A DNA stretch of 64,000 nucleotides from Panax quinquefolius (taxonomy: Eukaryota; Streptophyta; Magnoliopsida; Apiales; Araliaceae): contig CM035153.1 of NCBI GenBank assembly GCA_020205615.1, positions 101,391,735 to 101,455,734 of the forward strand, given 5' to 3'. Positions 1 through 10,405 of this stretch are shown here, one piece after another. Made by a program: the position numbers and the translations under genes. A model generated the notes under the pieces. It was not told where the DNA came from. It saw only the letters and a program-made list of their open reading frames with translations, and searched no databases. How positions within the stretch are numbered: the first letter of the stretch is position 1; each line of letters starts with the position of its first letter.

Positions 1-515
1 TTCTTCGGACCGCTTGTGTCGAGATTTACGCAATGACATGGATTAGAGGTTGTACGAAGTCAGGAAGAGGGGTCTATGCCCATGGTCATCAAGTTTCAAA
101 TTCTATCCAAAGTACTGCCACGCATAATAGTCACTCGGGATTGTCGATCCTCAGCTCTTATGGGACATTGCTGGATGTATGTATGTATGAAGTGTTGAGA
201 CGATGTGCAGGTGTTGAAAGAATAAGATGACGTTTGACTCTTCACCGGGGTTATCACCGGTTTAAGAGGAAAGTAGACGTTGCTCAGGGTTACAGGTGAG
301 ATTGGACTACTTGTTGGTATGCCGTGATATCATCTTGTTGAGATGGTAATATGACGTTGTGACTCCTCACTGGGGTTATTGCCGGTTTAGGCGAAAAGCA
401 GACGTTGCTCAAGGTTACATCTGAGATTGGACTGCTGCTTGTTTGTATGTCTCAGTGTCATCTATGGATGTTTTTGTCTGCCCGTTGTCAACTCCGGGTC
501 TGAGGTGTGTGTGCC
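1..515 (-). mobile_element. LTR fragment of Tat/Ogre-like element A, copy 1
   Basis: This stretch is closely similar to 8513-9020 and, like it, belongs to the LTR of a minus-strand Ty3/gypsy element. Homology stops near 505-515, where the sequence jumps to material matching 15917 onward. Relative to copy 2, the rest of the LTR, the polypurine tract and the flanking internal DNA were therefore deleted. A short GGTGTG stretch is shared at the join, which fits a microhomology-mediated deletion. The outer end of this LTR lies before the window. The open frame at 33-230 also exists at 8548-8745, but it is short, has no recognisable domain, and I do not call it a gene. Confidence 0.6.
228..470. repeat. 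Two tandem units of about 122 bp in the element A LTR
   Basis: Two diverged direct repeats start at about 228 and 350. Each runs from GATGACGTT/TATGACGTT through a GGGGTTAT hairpin and a CAGACGTTGCTCA segment to GAGATTGGACT. The same pair is present in copy 2 at about 8742-8866 and 8867-8990, so the duplication predates separation of the copies. Confidence 0.7.
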
Positions 516-757
516 TTGACAGAATGGCCACCTAGTCATGCCTATGTGCATTTGGATAGTCCCATTTACAAAGGGGCTATGTCAAAATTTTCCCAAAATG
601 TAGGTATTGGGTAGTCATGCATTTTTAACTCTACTGCAGATGTATGTTAAAGCAATGCATGCATGCATGTAATCATAGAATGCATTTTGAAAAGACTCCT
701 GGTAAGAAATTACCACACCCTTTCTGAGGTGATTTGGAGACTTGCTGTCCAGATATC

Positions 758-2697
758 ATGGATCCAGATCAGCCGAGTAATTCCCGCAAGACTACTTCTG
801 GTGTACGGAGGAGGGCTTTTGAAGAGCCTCAGCGCCATTCTGTTAGATCGCCTCGTCATTTGGCGGAGGCGGTGATACGTCCTATTCAGGTTGAAGTGCC
901 GAATGTCGAGGACGAGGAGGATGATGCACCGATTGAGGTTCCTACTCCTACTGTATGTGTTCCCCGTAGGGAATTGCCTGGTATTCAAGTGGCGAACCCA
1001 GATCTTCTGGGTGACTTGAGTAGGCATCCTTCAGTATACCTGCACGCAAATGAGGTATGAAGTTAGATCTTTAATCTTCTTTATTTCCTATTGATGAGGA
1101 GTCAAGGAGTCTAATGTTGATCTGCATTTGATATAGGTTCTCGGTTTCACATAGCCTCGAGGGAACTGGTTTAGCATCCACTCTATGTATCAGGCCTTGC
1201 ATGATGACTACAGAGCGATAGTCCATGGCTGGGGATTCGGGAAGTTCTTCTCCATTCTACCCCGTCGCTATCCCTGGGGTTACCTCAGGGCATTGTCTGA
1301 GCGGTGGTTTCACCAGACTCAGTCACTCCATTTGTTGGACTGTGAGGTGATGATGACGCCGATGGATTGGCGGTTTATCACAGGCATGGAGTTTGGAGGG
1401 GAGCTGGTGCCTTGCACGGCGGATATCACAGGTATGGAGTTTATCCTTGTTGGGAGTTTCAGTAGAGGCGCTCAAGGGCAGGACTGTTCGTACAGGTCCT
1501 TTGAGCATAGATGCTATGAGCGGGCTGTTGAGTGAGCCCATACTCGATGACGTGAGAGTCAGGGATCGCATTCTTCGGCGATTATTCCTGATGATTATTA
1601 GGGGCTGCTTCATAGCAGATAACTCTTCTACGGTGTCCTTCGTTTTGATTAGTGTAACTCGACACTAGGACCGTATAGGAGAGTATGATTGGGGTTCCTA
1701 CACCTTTGCCTACTTCCTCAAGGGAATGCGAATGCAATCGCAGAGCTTGACCGAGGCGTGGTTAGGATTCTACCCATTTCTGCTGGTGAGTGTTTCTCAT
1801 GTCTTTTTCTATGTATGGGTTAAGAGTGTTGACTGACAGCAGATGTTTGCCTTTGTGTTGGCAGTTTTGGGCCTATGAGAGGCTTCCTTGTTTGCGTCCT
1901 GTGAGCGTGTTAGGTTTAGATACCTATCCACGAGGATGGAGATGGCATCATTCCATACTGGCAGAGGTCCCTGTTGCTGAGGGTTTCACTCATTGTCGCC
2001 TACAGTTGGAGTTATTGACAGCCGATATCATCACATGGATTCCCTACTCTGGAGAGCATTTGGGAGTTGGTTTTGAGGATGGGTACCCGACTGAAGTTGA
2101 GTACATCATTTCCACCCGCACGATTCCTCTCTTTACAGATGGAGGATGGGAGCTCTATTTAGGAGCACTACAGGAGAGATACGTATGCCGATCTTGCCTC
2201 CTACTAGGCATTATTGACCTATTTCGCAGTCACCCGTCATTGACATCGCATTGATGGGGATTGACGGTTTTACATTGTCAAAGGGCCCCTATTCTCAGGA
2301 GATGTTCCAACATTGGTGGATCCCTCGTACGATTGGAGCTCAAACCCGCACCACACAGTTTATGGGGGATATGGTTCCAGGATCCGTGATGATGATGGAT
2401 TGGCAAGCCTGTGTCAGAGATCTGACTCATGTGACAAAGATTGATAGATTGACTCGGTAGCTAGACCGGTCTCATCTTTTCATTCGGCATTTGGGCAGAG
2501 ATCCTGCAGAGGTAGATATTTTTGATCCTTCCAGCTCTGGCGCTGGTCCCTTAGGTGACCCATATGGTTTTTCCGGCGTAGATCCTCCCTTGTATCGGCC
2601 TGACATCCCTGTAGATAGAGATCCAGTGACTCAGGAGGAGTTACATCAGGTGGACAGGATCGATGATGTAGACATTGACACTCTTGACTTTTTTTGA
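758..2697 (+). pseudogene. Plant mobile domain (PMD) gene, copy 1, three exons, broken
   Basis: Exon 1 is 758-1054 (99 codons, acidic N-terminus). A 100-bp intron (GT at 1055, AG ending 1154) keeps phase 0, and exon 2 runs 1155-1785. A 79-bp intron (1786-1864) follows, then exon 3 to a stop at 2697. The splice sites are inferred from GT/AG, phase and agreement with copy 2. Exon 2 shows the PMD pattern: a HGWGF start, LSERW, then a D-W-R-F-I-T-G-M segment. Exon 3 begins FWAYERLP, the typical PMD WAYERLP-type motif. PMD proteins of plants occur in transposons and as domesticated genes; their biochemistry is not settled. Breaks: exon 2 is 631 nt rather than a multiple of three (frameshift near 1430-1440), there is a 17-bp deletion near 2164, and a TAG at 2458 where copy 2 has CAG. 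It lies antisense to the host retrotransposon. Confidence 0.75.
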
Positions 2698-2943
2698 TGT
2701 ATTTCTCGCTATCTCTTTTGATAGGCCTCTGTTGTATGTTGGGTAGCTTCGCCCCATTTCCCTGTATTTTAGTTGTACAAAGATGTATTAGATGATGATA
2801 TACTTAGGAATGTATGTACAATTTTGCATTCCCTATATCATATTGCCATCTATTGTATCATGCATGTTATTATGTTATGCATATGTATGTCCAAAGATAT
2901 TCAACATTGACCCCTGGATGGTCTTATGACACGGCCCGTACAG

Positions 2944-4137
2944 ATGTCTTCTTCTACAGTTAGCCGTATTGATCATACCCTACCATTTGTGGTGGTAGCT
3001 GGTATGCGTTCATGGTATGATAGTATATCACCATCAGACATGGTGATCGTAGATGATTTGCTACAGTATACTATGACCTTTTTAATGTTTCAGGTTCCCA
3101 CAGGATTTGTAGAGGGCATGCTAGAGCACTGGGTATCGGAGAGACATGTTTTTTGAGTTGGGACCCAGGAGTTGACTCCTACTTTTGAGGAGTATTCACG
3201 GTTGACGATGTTTTCGCTGGACAGACCTTTCGTGCATATGGCTATTGGAGACATGAGCAGACAGTTCATGACCCTCACCGGATTAAGACGTAGAGTGGTC
3301 CAGGACGAGATTACATCCAGCCACGTGATATCCCAGCGTTTCCTATTTGACAGGTTTGGCTCTAAGGACAGCTATGTACGGCATTCCGGGGATTTCACTA
3401 CACCAGAGGACCATTGGCGTTCAGCCAGAGTAGATGTACTGCTTCTATGCGTATTGTCATACGTCTTCATGCCGTGGTACATGGATGAGTTGGATATCGG
3501 CGTCATTATGGCAGTGAGAGCTCTCAGGGAGGGTCGTACCATTGTACCGATGATCATTGTAGAGACTCTGAGGTCAGCTACATACTGCAGCACTTATCTG
3601 GCAGGAGTGTTCACAGGTAGTTCGGTCATGCTATATGTGTGGTTTATGTCATACTTGAGACCGATTGGCACATTTAGACGGTAGGGGTTTTCTTTTACCT
3701 AGGAAATAGCTATGTCATACTCCTTTCAGCCTACAGAGTGCACAGATGTTGCATCGTGGTCAGGTTTCCTGGCAGGGATTAGGGATCCGTTTGCCATATT
3801 TCCATGTTCAGGGCTGAGCTCACCCTATAGCTTCATTACTCATGCTCCGGGCATGGATTATCTCCATCTGGCTGGATTGAGAGACATGATCACTTACCAC
3901 CCACTGGCCGTGATGTGTCAGTTTGACCAGTTCCAGGATTTTCATCCGTATGAGGGAGCAGTGAGTTAGCGCTTCGCATCACACCGTTTATCAGCGGAGA
4001 ACAGATCCAGGTTGTATGCCTGTTGGGATCAGCGAGAGCTGGCTGAGTTTTCTGTCAGTCATCCAGGTTGTTCTGCAGAGTATTCCGCGTGGATGGAGAC
4101 AAAGACTGGATCGGCTGCGGCAGTATCCACAGTACAG
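2944..4137 (+). pseudogene. DUF7745-like protein gene, copy 1, truncated and broken
   Basis: A single reading frame from ATG 2944 holds a recognisable plant protein of the DUF7745 type. It has an EHW...HVF..GTQELTPTFEEY segment, later a VDVLLLCVLSYVFMP segment, and IVPMIIVETLRSATYCS before a hydrophobic stretch. These match the order of the family's FG..LVPT.EEY, ALSIYG and ILAETFRSL..C motifs, recalled rather than searched. Stops in frame are TGA at 3154 (shared with copy 2), TAG near 3682 and 3700 (both CAG in copy 2), and TAG at 3967. It starts about 250 bp after the PMD gene on the same strand, so the two form a cassette. The C-terminal coiled-coil part found in copy 2 is missing, because at 4137 the sequence switches to a gypsy gag. 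No function is known for the domain. Confidence 0.6.
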
Positions 4138-5709
4138 AGTATTTCTCACAAACTTTTTTTATATTCAGATGTTGTGAATAGGGCTCAGTTATTGGAGCGC
4201 GATAATGAGTCAGCACAACCAAAAGGCAACGACCAACAACACGATAATAATCGTACCGGTGGCAACGGCCATCGGAACAATGATAACCATCGTGGGGGAA
4301 ATTATCATGCCAAGAATGGTAACCACTTCGGTGGTAATCATGGCCAAGATAATAGGAGTGGAAATTTTAAGAAGAGGAGGTTCAATAATGATAGAAAGAC
4401 AGCAGCACCAACACTCGTTTCAAAGGAAGAAGAACAACCACCGATCGTATGTTTCAAATGCGAGACGGAGAGGGACACATCCGTCAAACTATCTGTGACA
4501 ATCCAAAGCATGTTTCAATTGCGGAAGAGAAGGTCACCTAGCTCGATTTTGTCGTGTAGTGAAGTCAAGTCCAGCTGGGATAATGATGCCAAAGGATGTC
4601 TCAGATAAGTCAAAGTCGGTAGTTTAAGTGAGAGCAGTTGTTGAGGAACTTGAATGATGTTGTCACGGGTAAGTTAATCATAAATTCTTGCGAAGTCTAT
4701 ACCTTATTAGATACCGGTTCTACCCATTCTTTTATCTCTCTTACTTGCGCTCAACGTTTAAATTTGACTCCGGAGAAATTAGACTTTAACTTATCTGTTG
4801 AAACTCCGTTATTAGAAACCTTCATTTCATGTGTTATCCAAGTCTTAGATGAGAGTCATAGTTGTTAAATGATATTTCTATTTTTAATAAATTTCCTGAC
4901 GTATTCTTGAAGACTTCCTAGCCTACCCCTAGAGCGTGAAATCGAATTTTGTATTGACCCCAGTACAAAACCCATTTCTAAAACCCTCAAATATTTCTTC
5001 AACTAAAATGAACGTAACATGCGCCAAAGACGTTGGCTCGAGCTGTTGAAGATTACGATCATACCATTCAATATCATTGTGGAAGAGAGAACGTGGTAGC
5101 TGACACGTTGAGTAGAAGATCGTATGCGTTTATGAGTGCGATGTTGTTAACACAAAAACCCATTTCGTATAACTTACAAATGATGAAGATAGAGTTAAAG
5201 ACTCTAGGGACCCACGTGAAGATAACAAATATACGATTAGAATCGACTTTAATCGATAAAGTTAAAGCCGCTCAAGCTACATACTCAGAGCTGATGAATG
5301 TGAAGAAGAAGGTTCTAGAGGGCGTTATTCTAGAAGCAAGAATCGATGAAGAGAGGAAATCTCAACCCTCGATTTAATTGGCCCATTTGAAATCCTCGAT
5401 CGAGTAGGAATTATAGCCTATAGACTCGTTTTACCACCAAGTATGTCGCATGTTCATAACGTTTTTTATGTATCGATGTTACGTAAATATGTGGACAACC
5501 CGAACCACATTATTAAATTAGAACTAGACGATACAGCAGAAGATTTAACGTATGAGGAGATACGTGTTAAAATCTTGGATAAGAAGGATCGTATTCAACA
5601 CTCAAAGGTTATACCTCAAGAGTTATAATCTAAAATAAAGTTAAGGTATCCTTATTATACCAGGTACGTACGTAAATTTCGAGAGCAAAATTTCATAAGG
5701 AGGGGAGAT
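4138..5709 (+). pseudogene. Internal remnant of Ty3/gypsy element B1 (gag tail, protease, RNase H end, integrase end)
   Basis: The sequence follows B2 gag (59113 on) from mid-gag. It keeps the Asn/His/Gly-rich nucleocapsid stretch, but the zinc knuckles are frameshifted. The protease core near 4700-4740 reads LLDTGSTHSFIS, with the catalytic Asp-Thr-Gly intact. Reverse transcriptase is gone: the frame jumps near 4985 to RRWLELLK and the RNase H terminus NVVADTLSRR (5083-5120). Most of the integrase is also gone. After a junction near 5330 only the C-terminal VHNVFYVSMLRKY and DLTYEEIRVKILDKK region (5443-5628) remains. The tract ends with the polypurine sequence AAGGAGGGGAGAT at about 5697-5709. 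It cannot be active. The left edge is a sharp junction with element A copy 1. Confidence 0.8.
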
Positions 5710-6734
5710 TCTGAGACCCCAAATTTTACGAATAAAGATTTAATTTATCGAAATATTTTTTTTTCAAAATTATGGTGTGGATTTGAGATAATGTTATAGT
5801 TGTGGGTAATATTTATAAATTTTGAAAAGTATGCAAGTTGTTGTATAATATTCGATTGGTTGAGAATATTCGTTTTAGAGGGAATATTAGACGACGCAAG
5901 ACAATCATTGGTGGACCCCACAATGTAATTATTATCGGATTGAGAAAACGACAAAAATATTTTTATGAAAATAACGGCGGAAGTTTTACCGTTAATCTGT
6001 TGAAACACCTAATTGTTAAAAAGCACGAGAATACTGGCGTTGCATAAGCATAGTACACTGCAGTATTAATTATTGATACTTACGTGAGAAGTCACTCAAT
6101 TTTGTTTAATTATTGCTACAATAATTGTTGCATAGTATCTCACGTTATTTGATTCAATTATTGTCAATATTTTATATATTATTAAATCAATAATTGAGAC
6201 GACGAAGTTATTAATATTACTATTTGCAATATTAACGATGTCTAGAGGTTCTGTCAAGGAGAGGTTTGGTCAACTAATTGCGCGTTAATAGGGAGAAATC
6301 CTAATTGGATAGCCCCCTCTTTCCTGTGAATGACCTGGTCGATTAATAGTGTGAATTATAATAATGATGACGAATTTTGTTTTATTATTATTATAAATGT
6401 AATAAAACAGAAAACTTTTTTATAAAATGTAATATTTTTATAAAGTTTTGTTTTATTTGATTATAAATAGAATATAATATATTTTATTATGCATAGTGTT
6501 TTTGTATAATGTATCGCATAGTGTTTGCATAGTAAAATCTTTTTTATATAAAACAAAATACTTTTATAAAGTTATTTGTTTTATTACATTATAAATAGAA
6601 TATATTATATTTTATTAGGCATAGTGTTTGTATAGTAAAATCTTTTTATATAAAATGTAATACTTTTATAAAGTTATTTGTTTTATTAGATTTTAAATAA
6701 AATATATATATATATATATATAATATATATATAT
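5710..6734 (+). mobile_element. 3' LTR of element B1, truncated
   Basis: The LTR starts directly after the polypurine tract. The expected TGTGAG/TGTAAG start reads TCTGAGACCCC here. It shares its first 190 bp with 47584-47792 (element B1') and contains the 100-bp block at 6238-6340 that is also found in the D and B2 LTRs. It is strongly AT-rich. The full LTR of relatives is 2.8-4.5 kb, so this one is cut off at the (TA)n run at about 6703-6734, where element A copy 2 begins. Confidence 0.75.
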
Positions 6735-7569
6735 TGTCGACGTCGGGATTTTTGAGTGTCCCTTTTCGTTACTTGATCTTTGGTGTTCTCATTTAATGTG
6801 AGATTTGTTTGAAAAATAAGTGAAAAAGGTCCCATATGTATAATGCCGAAACGATTTGACTTTAAGAGAGTAGCAGTTGGTGTATTTAATGGTTGCATCA
6901 ATCATGAATGAAAAGGTTTGCACATTGACCCAGTGTTTTGACACTGTTAGACGGGTCTGTGAAACCGAGATTCATTTTGGGTCCGGGGGCTTTATTATAT
7001 GGAGGGAAGGTGTTAGGCACCCCCCGACATCCTTGTTACCACGGTGACCGCCACTCTTTAAAGAAATTGTTATATGAATGTGTGTGTGTGTGTGTGGATC
7101 AATGTGCAATTATTTGAAAGTAGTGCGAGGCCTCGTTCGCACCTATATACACAAGGTTTAAATTTTATAGAAAAATTCAGTTTTAACCGAGATGTAGCAA
7201 TGACGTTTTGTAAAAGAGGTTTTTCAAACCCTGTGCTCAATAGGAATTGAGACCTTTTCATACTTCCATTTTATTATTAAATGTTTGGCTTGTTTGCTTT
7301 TATTTTTGAGATGCGAAGCATTCTCGAGAAAATAATATACAGCAGTGCCGAACTCCTCATGGGCATGACAGCCATCCATGGAAATTCAGACACTCTAAAA
7401 TAATGTACAGGCTGCTTACAGCTAAAAATGTCCATCATGGGAACCGAATCTAGATACAGTAAACTGAACCTGTGATCACATGATTCCTAGGCTCAAGTGA
7501 TACTGCAATTTGTATGGAAAGCGATAGAAGCGATTATATATATAAAAGTCAGTAAATATATATATCTGT

Positions 7570-7612
7570 ACATGATCAACCACCACGAAGCAACTCCATG
7601 GGGATCGAAATG

Positions 7613-7660
<48 letters not shown>

Positions 7661-7771
7661 ACATGATCAACCACCACGTAAGTAAACTCGTGCAAGGCGA
7701 AATGTAAATAAAGTTGTAAAAGGCCACTTAATTAAACTCCAATAGGACAGAATGTAAATATATATATGTGT

Positions 7772-7806
<35 letters not shown>

Positions 7807-7990
7807 CAATAAACACACCAAATGTGAATCCAGGCTCATCGGATATGTCCGACAACAATTATATATATAAGTATATATATATATATATATATAAAAGCAA
7901 TTAAACGCATAGAATATAAAATTAGAGCTCATCGCATGTAATCGGATCAAGTTCAGGCTCAATCGAGGCATAACTCGATAATGTTAGTCC
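7570..7990. repeat. Degenerate tandem array with (TA)n blocks
   Basis: Roughly 80-90-bp units share ACATGATCAACCACCACG (about 7570 and 7660) or GAATGTAAATATATA-type segments. They are separated by (TA)n tracts at about 7615-7657, 7775-7804 and 7873-7892. The array lies within the A LTR. Microsatellite growth inside each unit explains why spacing is irregular. Confidence 0.6.
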
Positions 7991-8332
7991 ATATATGAAA
8001 TATATACATATATATACAATCAGAAATGAAAACCACGGACCAAAGTCCGGGCAAACACACTCACACGACTCTCAACGTGTACAACAGTGTGTGCTAATAT
8101 GAGAAGAAGGCTTTATAGAATATAAGAAGGCTTACAGTGGGCTGCCAAAGTAGACTTCTATGACTTTAAATGGATAAACACTCAGCTCCCGCCAGATAAA
8201 AGATAGCTATATATGAGCTAACTAGTGTTTAGAAGTGAGGAAACACTCAAAAGATGTGTATGCAGAGTAAAATGGACAGGGCTTCCTCGCCTTTTTCCCT
8301 TCCTCCCCCTCTCAAATGGCTGACCCCAAGGC

Positions 8333-8391
8333 TTGTATATATAGACCGATGGCCGCAGGTACACCTGCAGTAGCCGCAGTTGTAACTGCAG
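8333..8391 (-). promoter_or_regulatory. Likely LTR core promoter of element A with two upstream palindromes
   Basis: On the minus strand a TATA-like CTATATATAC sits at about 8342-8333. Immediately upstream are two short palindromes: arms GCAGGT/ACCTGC at 8355-8368 and GCAGTT/AACTGC at 8376-8389, each with a 2-nt centre. The same arrangement, with different arm sequences, recurs in opposite orientation at 15380-15416. The promoter role is inferred from position in the LTR and from the TATA sequence. Confidence 0.5.
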
Positions 8392-8758
8392 CTGGTCGTG
8401 GTGCATCCGAGCCTCGTGGGTCCCGTCGTCTCATAGTACGTGCACTCATGCACTGTAATGTCCTCTTGAACGTATAGAAATTCAATCCGAGCATCCGAAC
8501 GAGGTATATCTGACCTTCTTCAGACCGCTTGTGTCGAGAGTTACGCAATGACATGGATTAGAGGTTGTACGAAGTTTGGAAGAGGGGTCTATGCCCATGG
8601 TCTTCAAGCTTCAAATTCTATCCAAAGTACTGCCACGCGTAATAGTCACTCTGGATTGTCAATCCTCGGCTCTTATGGGACATTGCTGGATGTATGTATG
8701 TATGAAGTGTTGAGACAACGCGCGGGTGTTAAAAGAACAAGATGACGTTTGACTCCTC

Positions 8759-9322
8759 ACCGGGGTTATCGCTGGTTTAAGCGGAAAGTAGACGTTGCTC
8801 AGGGTTACAGCTGAGATTGGACTACTTGTTGGTATGCCGTGATATCATCTTGTTGAGATTGTAAGATGACGTTGTGACTCCTCACCGGGGTTATTGCCGG
8901 TTTAAGCGGAAAGCAGACGTTGCTCAGGGTTACATATGAGATTGGACTGCTGCTTGTTTGTATGTCTCACTATCATCTGTGGATGTTCCTGTCTGCCCGT
9001 TGTCAACTCCAGGTCTGAGGATGTCTATGGTTGAAGCTGATTGCATATGTTTGAAACAAGCATTTCCGGGGTTATCGCCGGAACTACAATGGCATCTCTT
9101 GGGGCTATCACCAAGGATAGGGTTGCTACTCCTAGTGTTTCTCTGGGACTGAAATTTAGCGTCACGGTGTTATCGCTGAGACAGAACTGTCCTCTCCGGT
9201 GTTGTTGCCGGTCTTTTGATCTGTATATCTCGGGGTTATCTCCGAGATTAGAAATGACATTCTCGGTGTCTGTTCCGGGTTTGAGATGATGTTCTCGGTT
9301 TGTGTTCGGTTTGGGCCCGAAC
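8759..9322. repeat. Array of short hairpins with conserved 8-nt loop and varying stems
   Basis: At least nine inverted repeats of 4-7 bp enclose mostly an 8-nt loop of GGTTATCG type. Examples are ACCGG/CTGGT (8759-8776, one G-T pair), CTCAG/CTGAG (8798-8815), ACCGG/CCGGT (8884-8901), TTCCGG/CCGGAA (9064-9083), CTTGG/CCAAG (9098-9115), CCGG/CCGG (9196-9211) and ATCTCGG/CCGAGAT (9227-9248). GTTCGG/CCGAAC (9304-9322) has a 7-nt loop. Stems differ between units by complementary changes while the inner GG/CC mostly stays. The matching part of copy 1 has the same hairpins near 246-425. Confidence 0.75.
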
Positions 9323-9436
9323 TTCCGGTAGTATCCAGGAATGGATGTAAGTCGTCTCTTCGTGGTTATCTCCAAAGATAAATCTACCCTCCTGCAATGT
9401 TAGTAATAGGAGTGCAGAAAATTTTGAGTGTCTACA

Positions 9437-10261
9437 GATGCCCCTCTTTATCATATTCATGCAATGCCAGGCATAGATAGGATAAAGAATACTAGACACT
9501 TGAAATGCAAGCAAGATAAACATGATGCTATATGCAGCAACATGATGCAAATACATGTAGAATGCATGAATGATTGTCAGGTAATCCTGCTGGGATGACA
9601 ATCAGTGATGGCTTGGACATGCGATCCAAGTTTCCAAGGATGTTGACGTTGGGGCTATCACCAAAGTCTTGAATCCTAGATACTAGCTTATATTCCATAG
9701 AGGTACCTCTTATGTGTAAGAGATCTGTGGGGATAGAGCTTTGTCCATTTGAGGATGTGTATAACATATTCCCTCATTATGTCGGAGTTACTGCCAACAG
9801 TTTGTTGTTATCAGGGTTGCCTGATCTTCGCTGATGTGTGTATCACCGGATAAATCCCTGCTGGATGCATTGTCAAGGCTACTTGACCTTCATTGATGTA
9901 TGTGTCAATGGTGGCATTGCGTTGTAGCCCCCGTCGGGGAAGGTTGCTTCGATGGGTTTACTTGCCATCAGCTGACATGACGTCAAGTCTGCCTGACCTT
10001 CATTGATGTGTGTATCAATGGTTGCATTGCGTTGTAACCCCCGCCGGGGATACGTAGATTCTTAAAAGATGTGCGTTGTGACCCCCGCCGGGGATACGTA
10101 GATGTTGATAACTTCGGCGTTGTAACTCCCGCCGGGGAGGTTTGATATTTCATGGTTTTGCGTTGTAACCCCCATCGGGGAAGTTTTAGGGTAGTGACCC
10201 TACAAATGATGGCATCAGACCTTTGTGGGGTATTGCCGAGCATGATCTATGAAAGCTGAGC
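9437..10261 (-). other. Non-coding 3' region of element A: polypurine tract, hairpins, CCCCGNCGGGG repeats
   Basis: There is no gene here. The polypurine tract is at 9450-9437 on the minus strand. Further in are more small inverted repeats: CTTGG/CCAAG at 9612-9630, TTGG/CCAA at 9649-9664, ATCAGG/CCTGAT at 9810-9825, GTCAAG/CTTGAC at 9872-9887 and CATTGAT/ATCAATG at 10001-10020. From 9920 to 10200 a motif GTTGTAACCCCCGCCGGGGA or close variants occurs five times (about 9921, 10031, 10073, 10117 and 10163), each with a self-complementary CCCC-NNN-GGGG core. The LINE insertion follows. Confidence 0.55.
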
Positions 10262-10405
10262 TTTTTTTTTTTTTTTTTTTTTTTTGCTAAGTTGTGAGTA
10301 TTATAAACCAAAGAAAGAAAAAGACAAAACTAGGGTCATACCCCGCGAAAGAAATATAGCAACCACATCAGAGACAAGCCAATGATGTACTTGCTATATC
10401 CAAGG

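Larger units (their letters stand above)
6735..9436 (-). mobile_element. 3' LTR of Tat/Ogre-like element A, copy 2
   Basis: Read on the minus strand, the LTR starts TGTAGACACTC at 9436, directly after a purine tract (9450-9437, AAAGAGGGGCATC). It can be followed to about 6735, where it ends ...GACGTCGACA next to a (TA)n run. A purine tract ending GGGGCA followed by TGTAGACAC is typical of Tat-group elements (family knowledge). Part of it (8513-9020) recurs at 1-515. It holds (TG)n near 7078-7097, three (TA)n blocks, a TATA box on the minus strand and a hairpin array. The left boundary is the less certain one, since no second LTR is available for comparison. Confidence 0.55.

Noticed and set aside
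33..230. Repeated open frame (also at 8548-8745) as a gene
   Set aside because: It lies in LTR sequence, has no recognisable domain, and its repetition is explained by duplication of the LTR.
7614..7657. Promoter or matrix-attachment function for the long (TA)n tracts in the A LTR
   Set aside because: They are ordinary microsatellites; nothing else supports a role.
8759..10200. CRISPR-like array
   Set aside because: Repeats are short, palindromic, unevenly spaced and differ in their stems. The host is a plant and the units belong to a retrotransposon.
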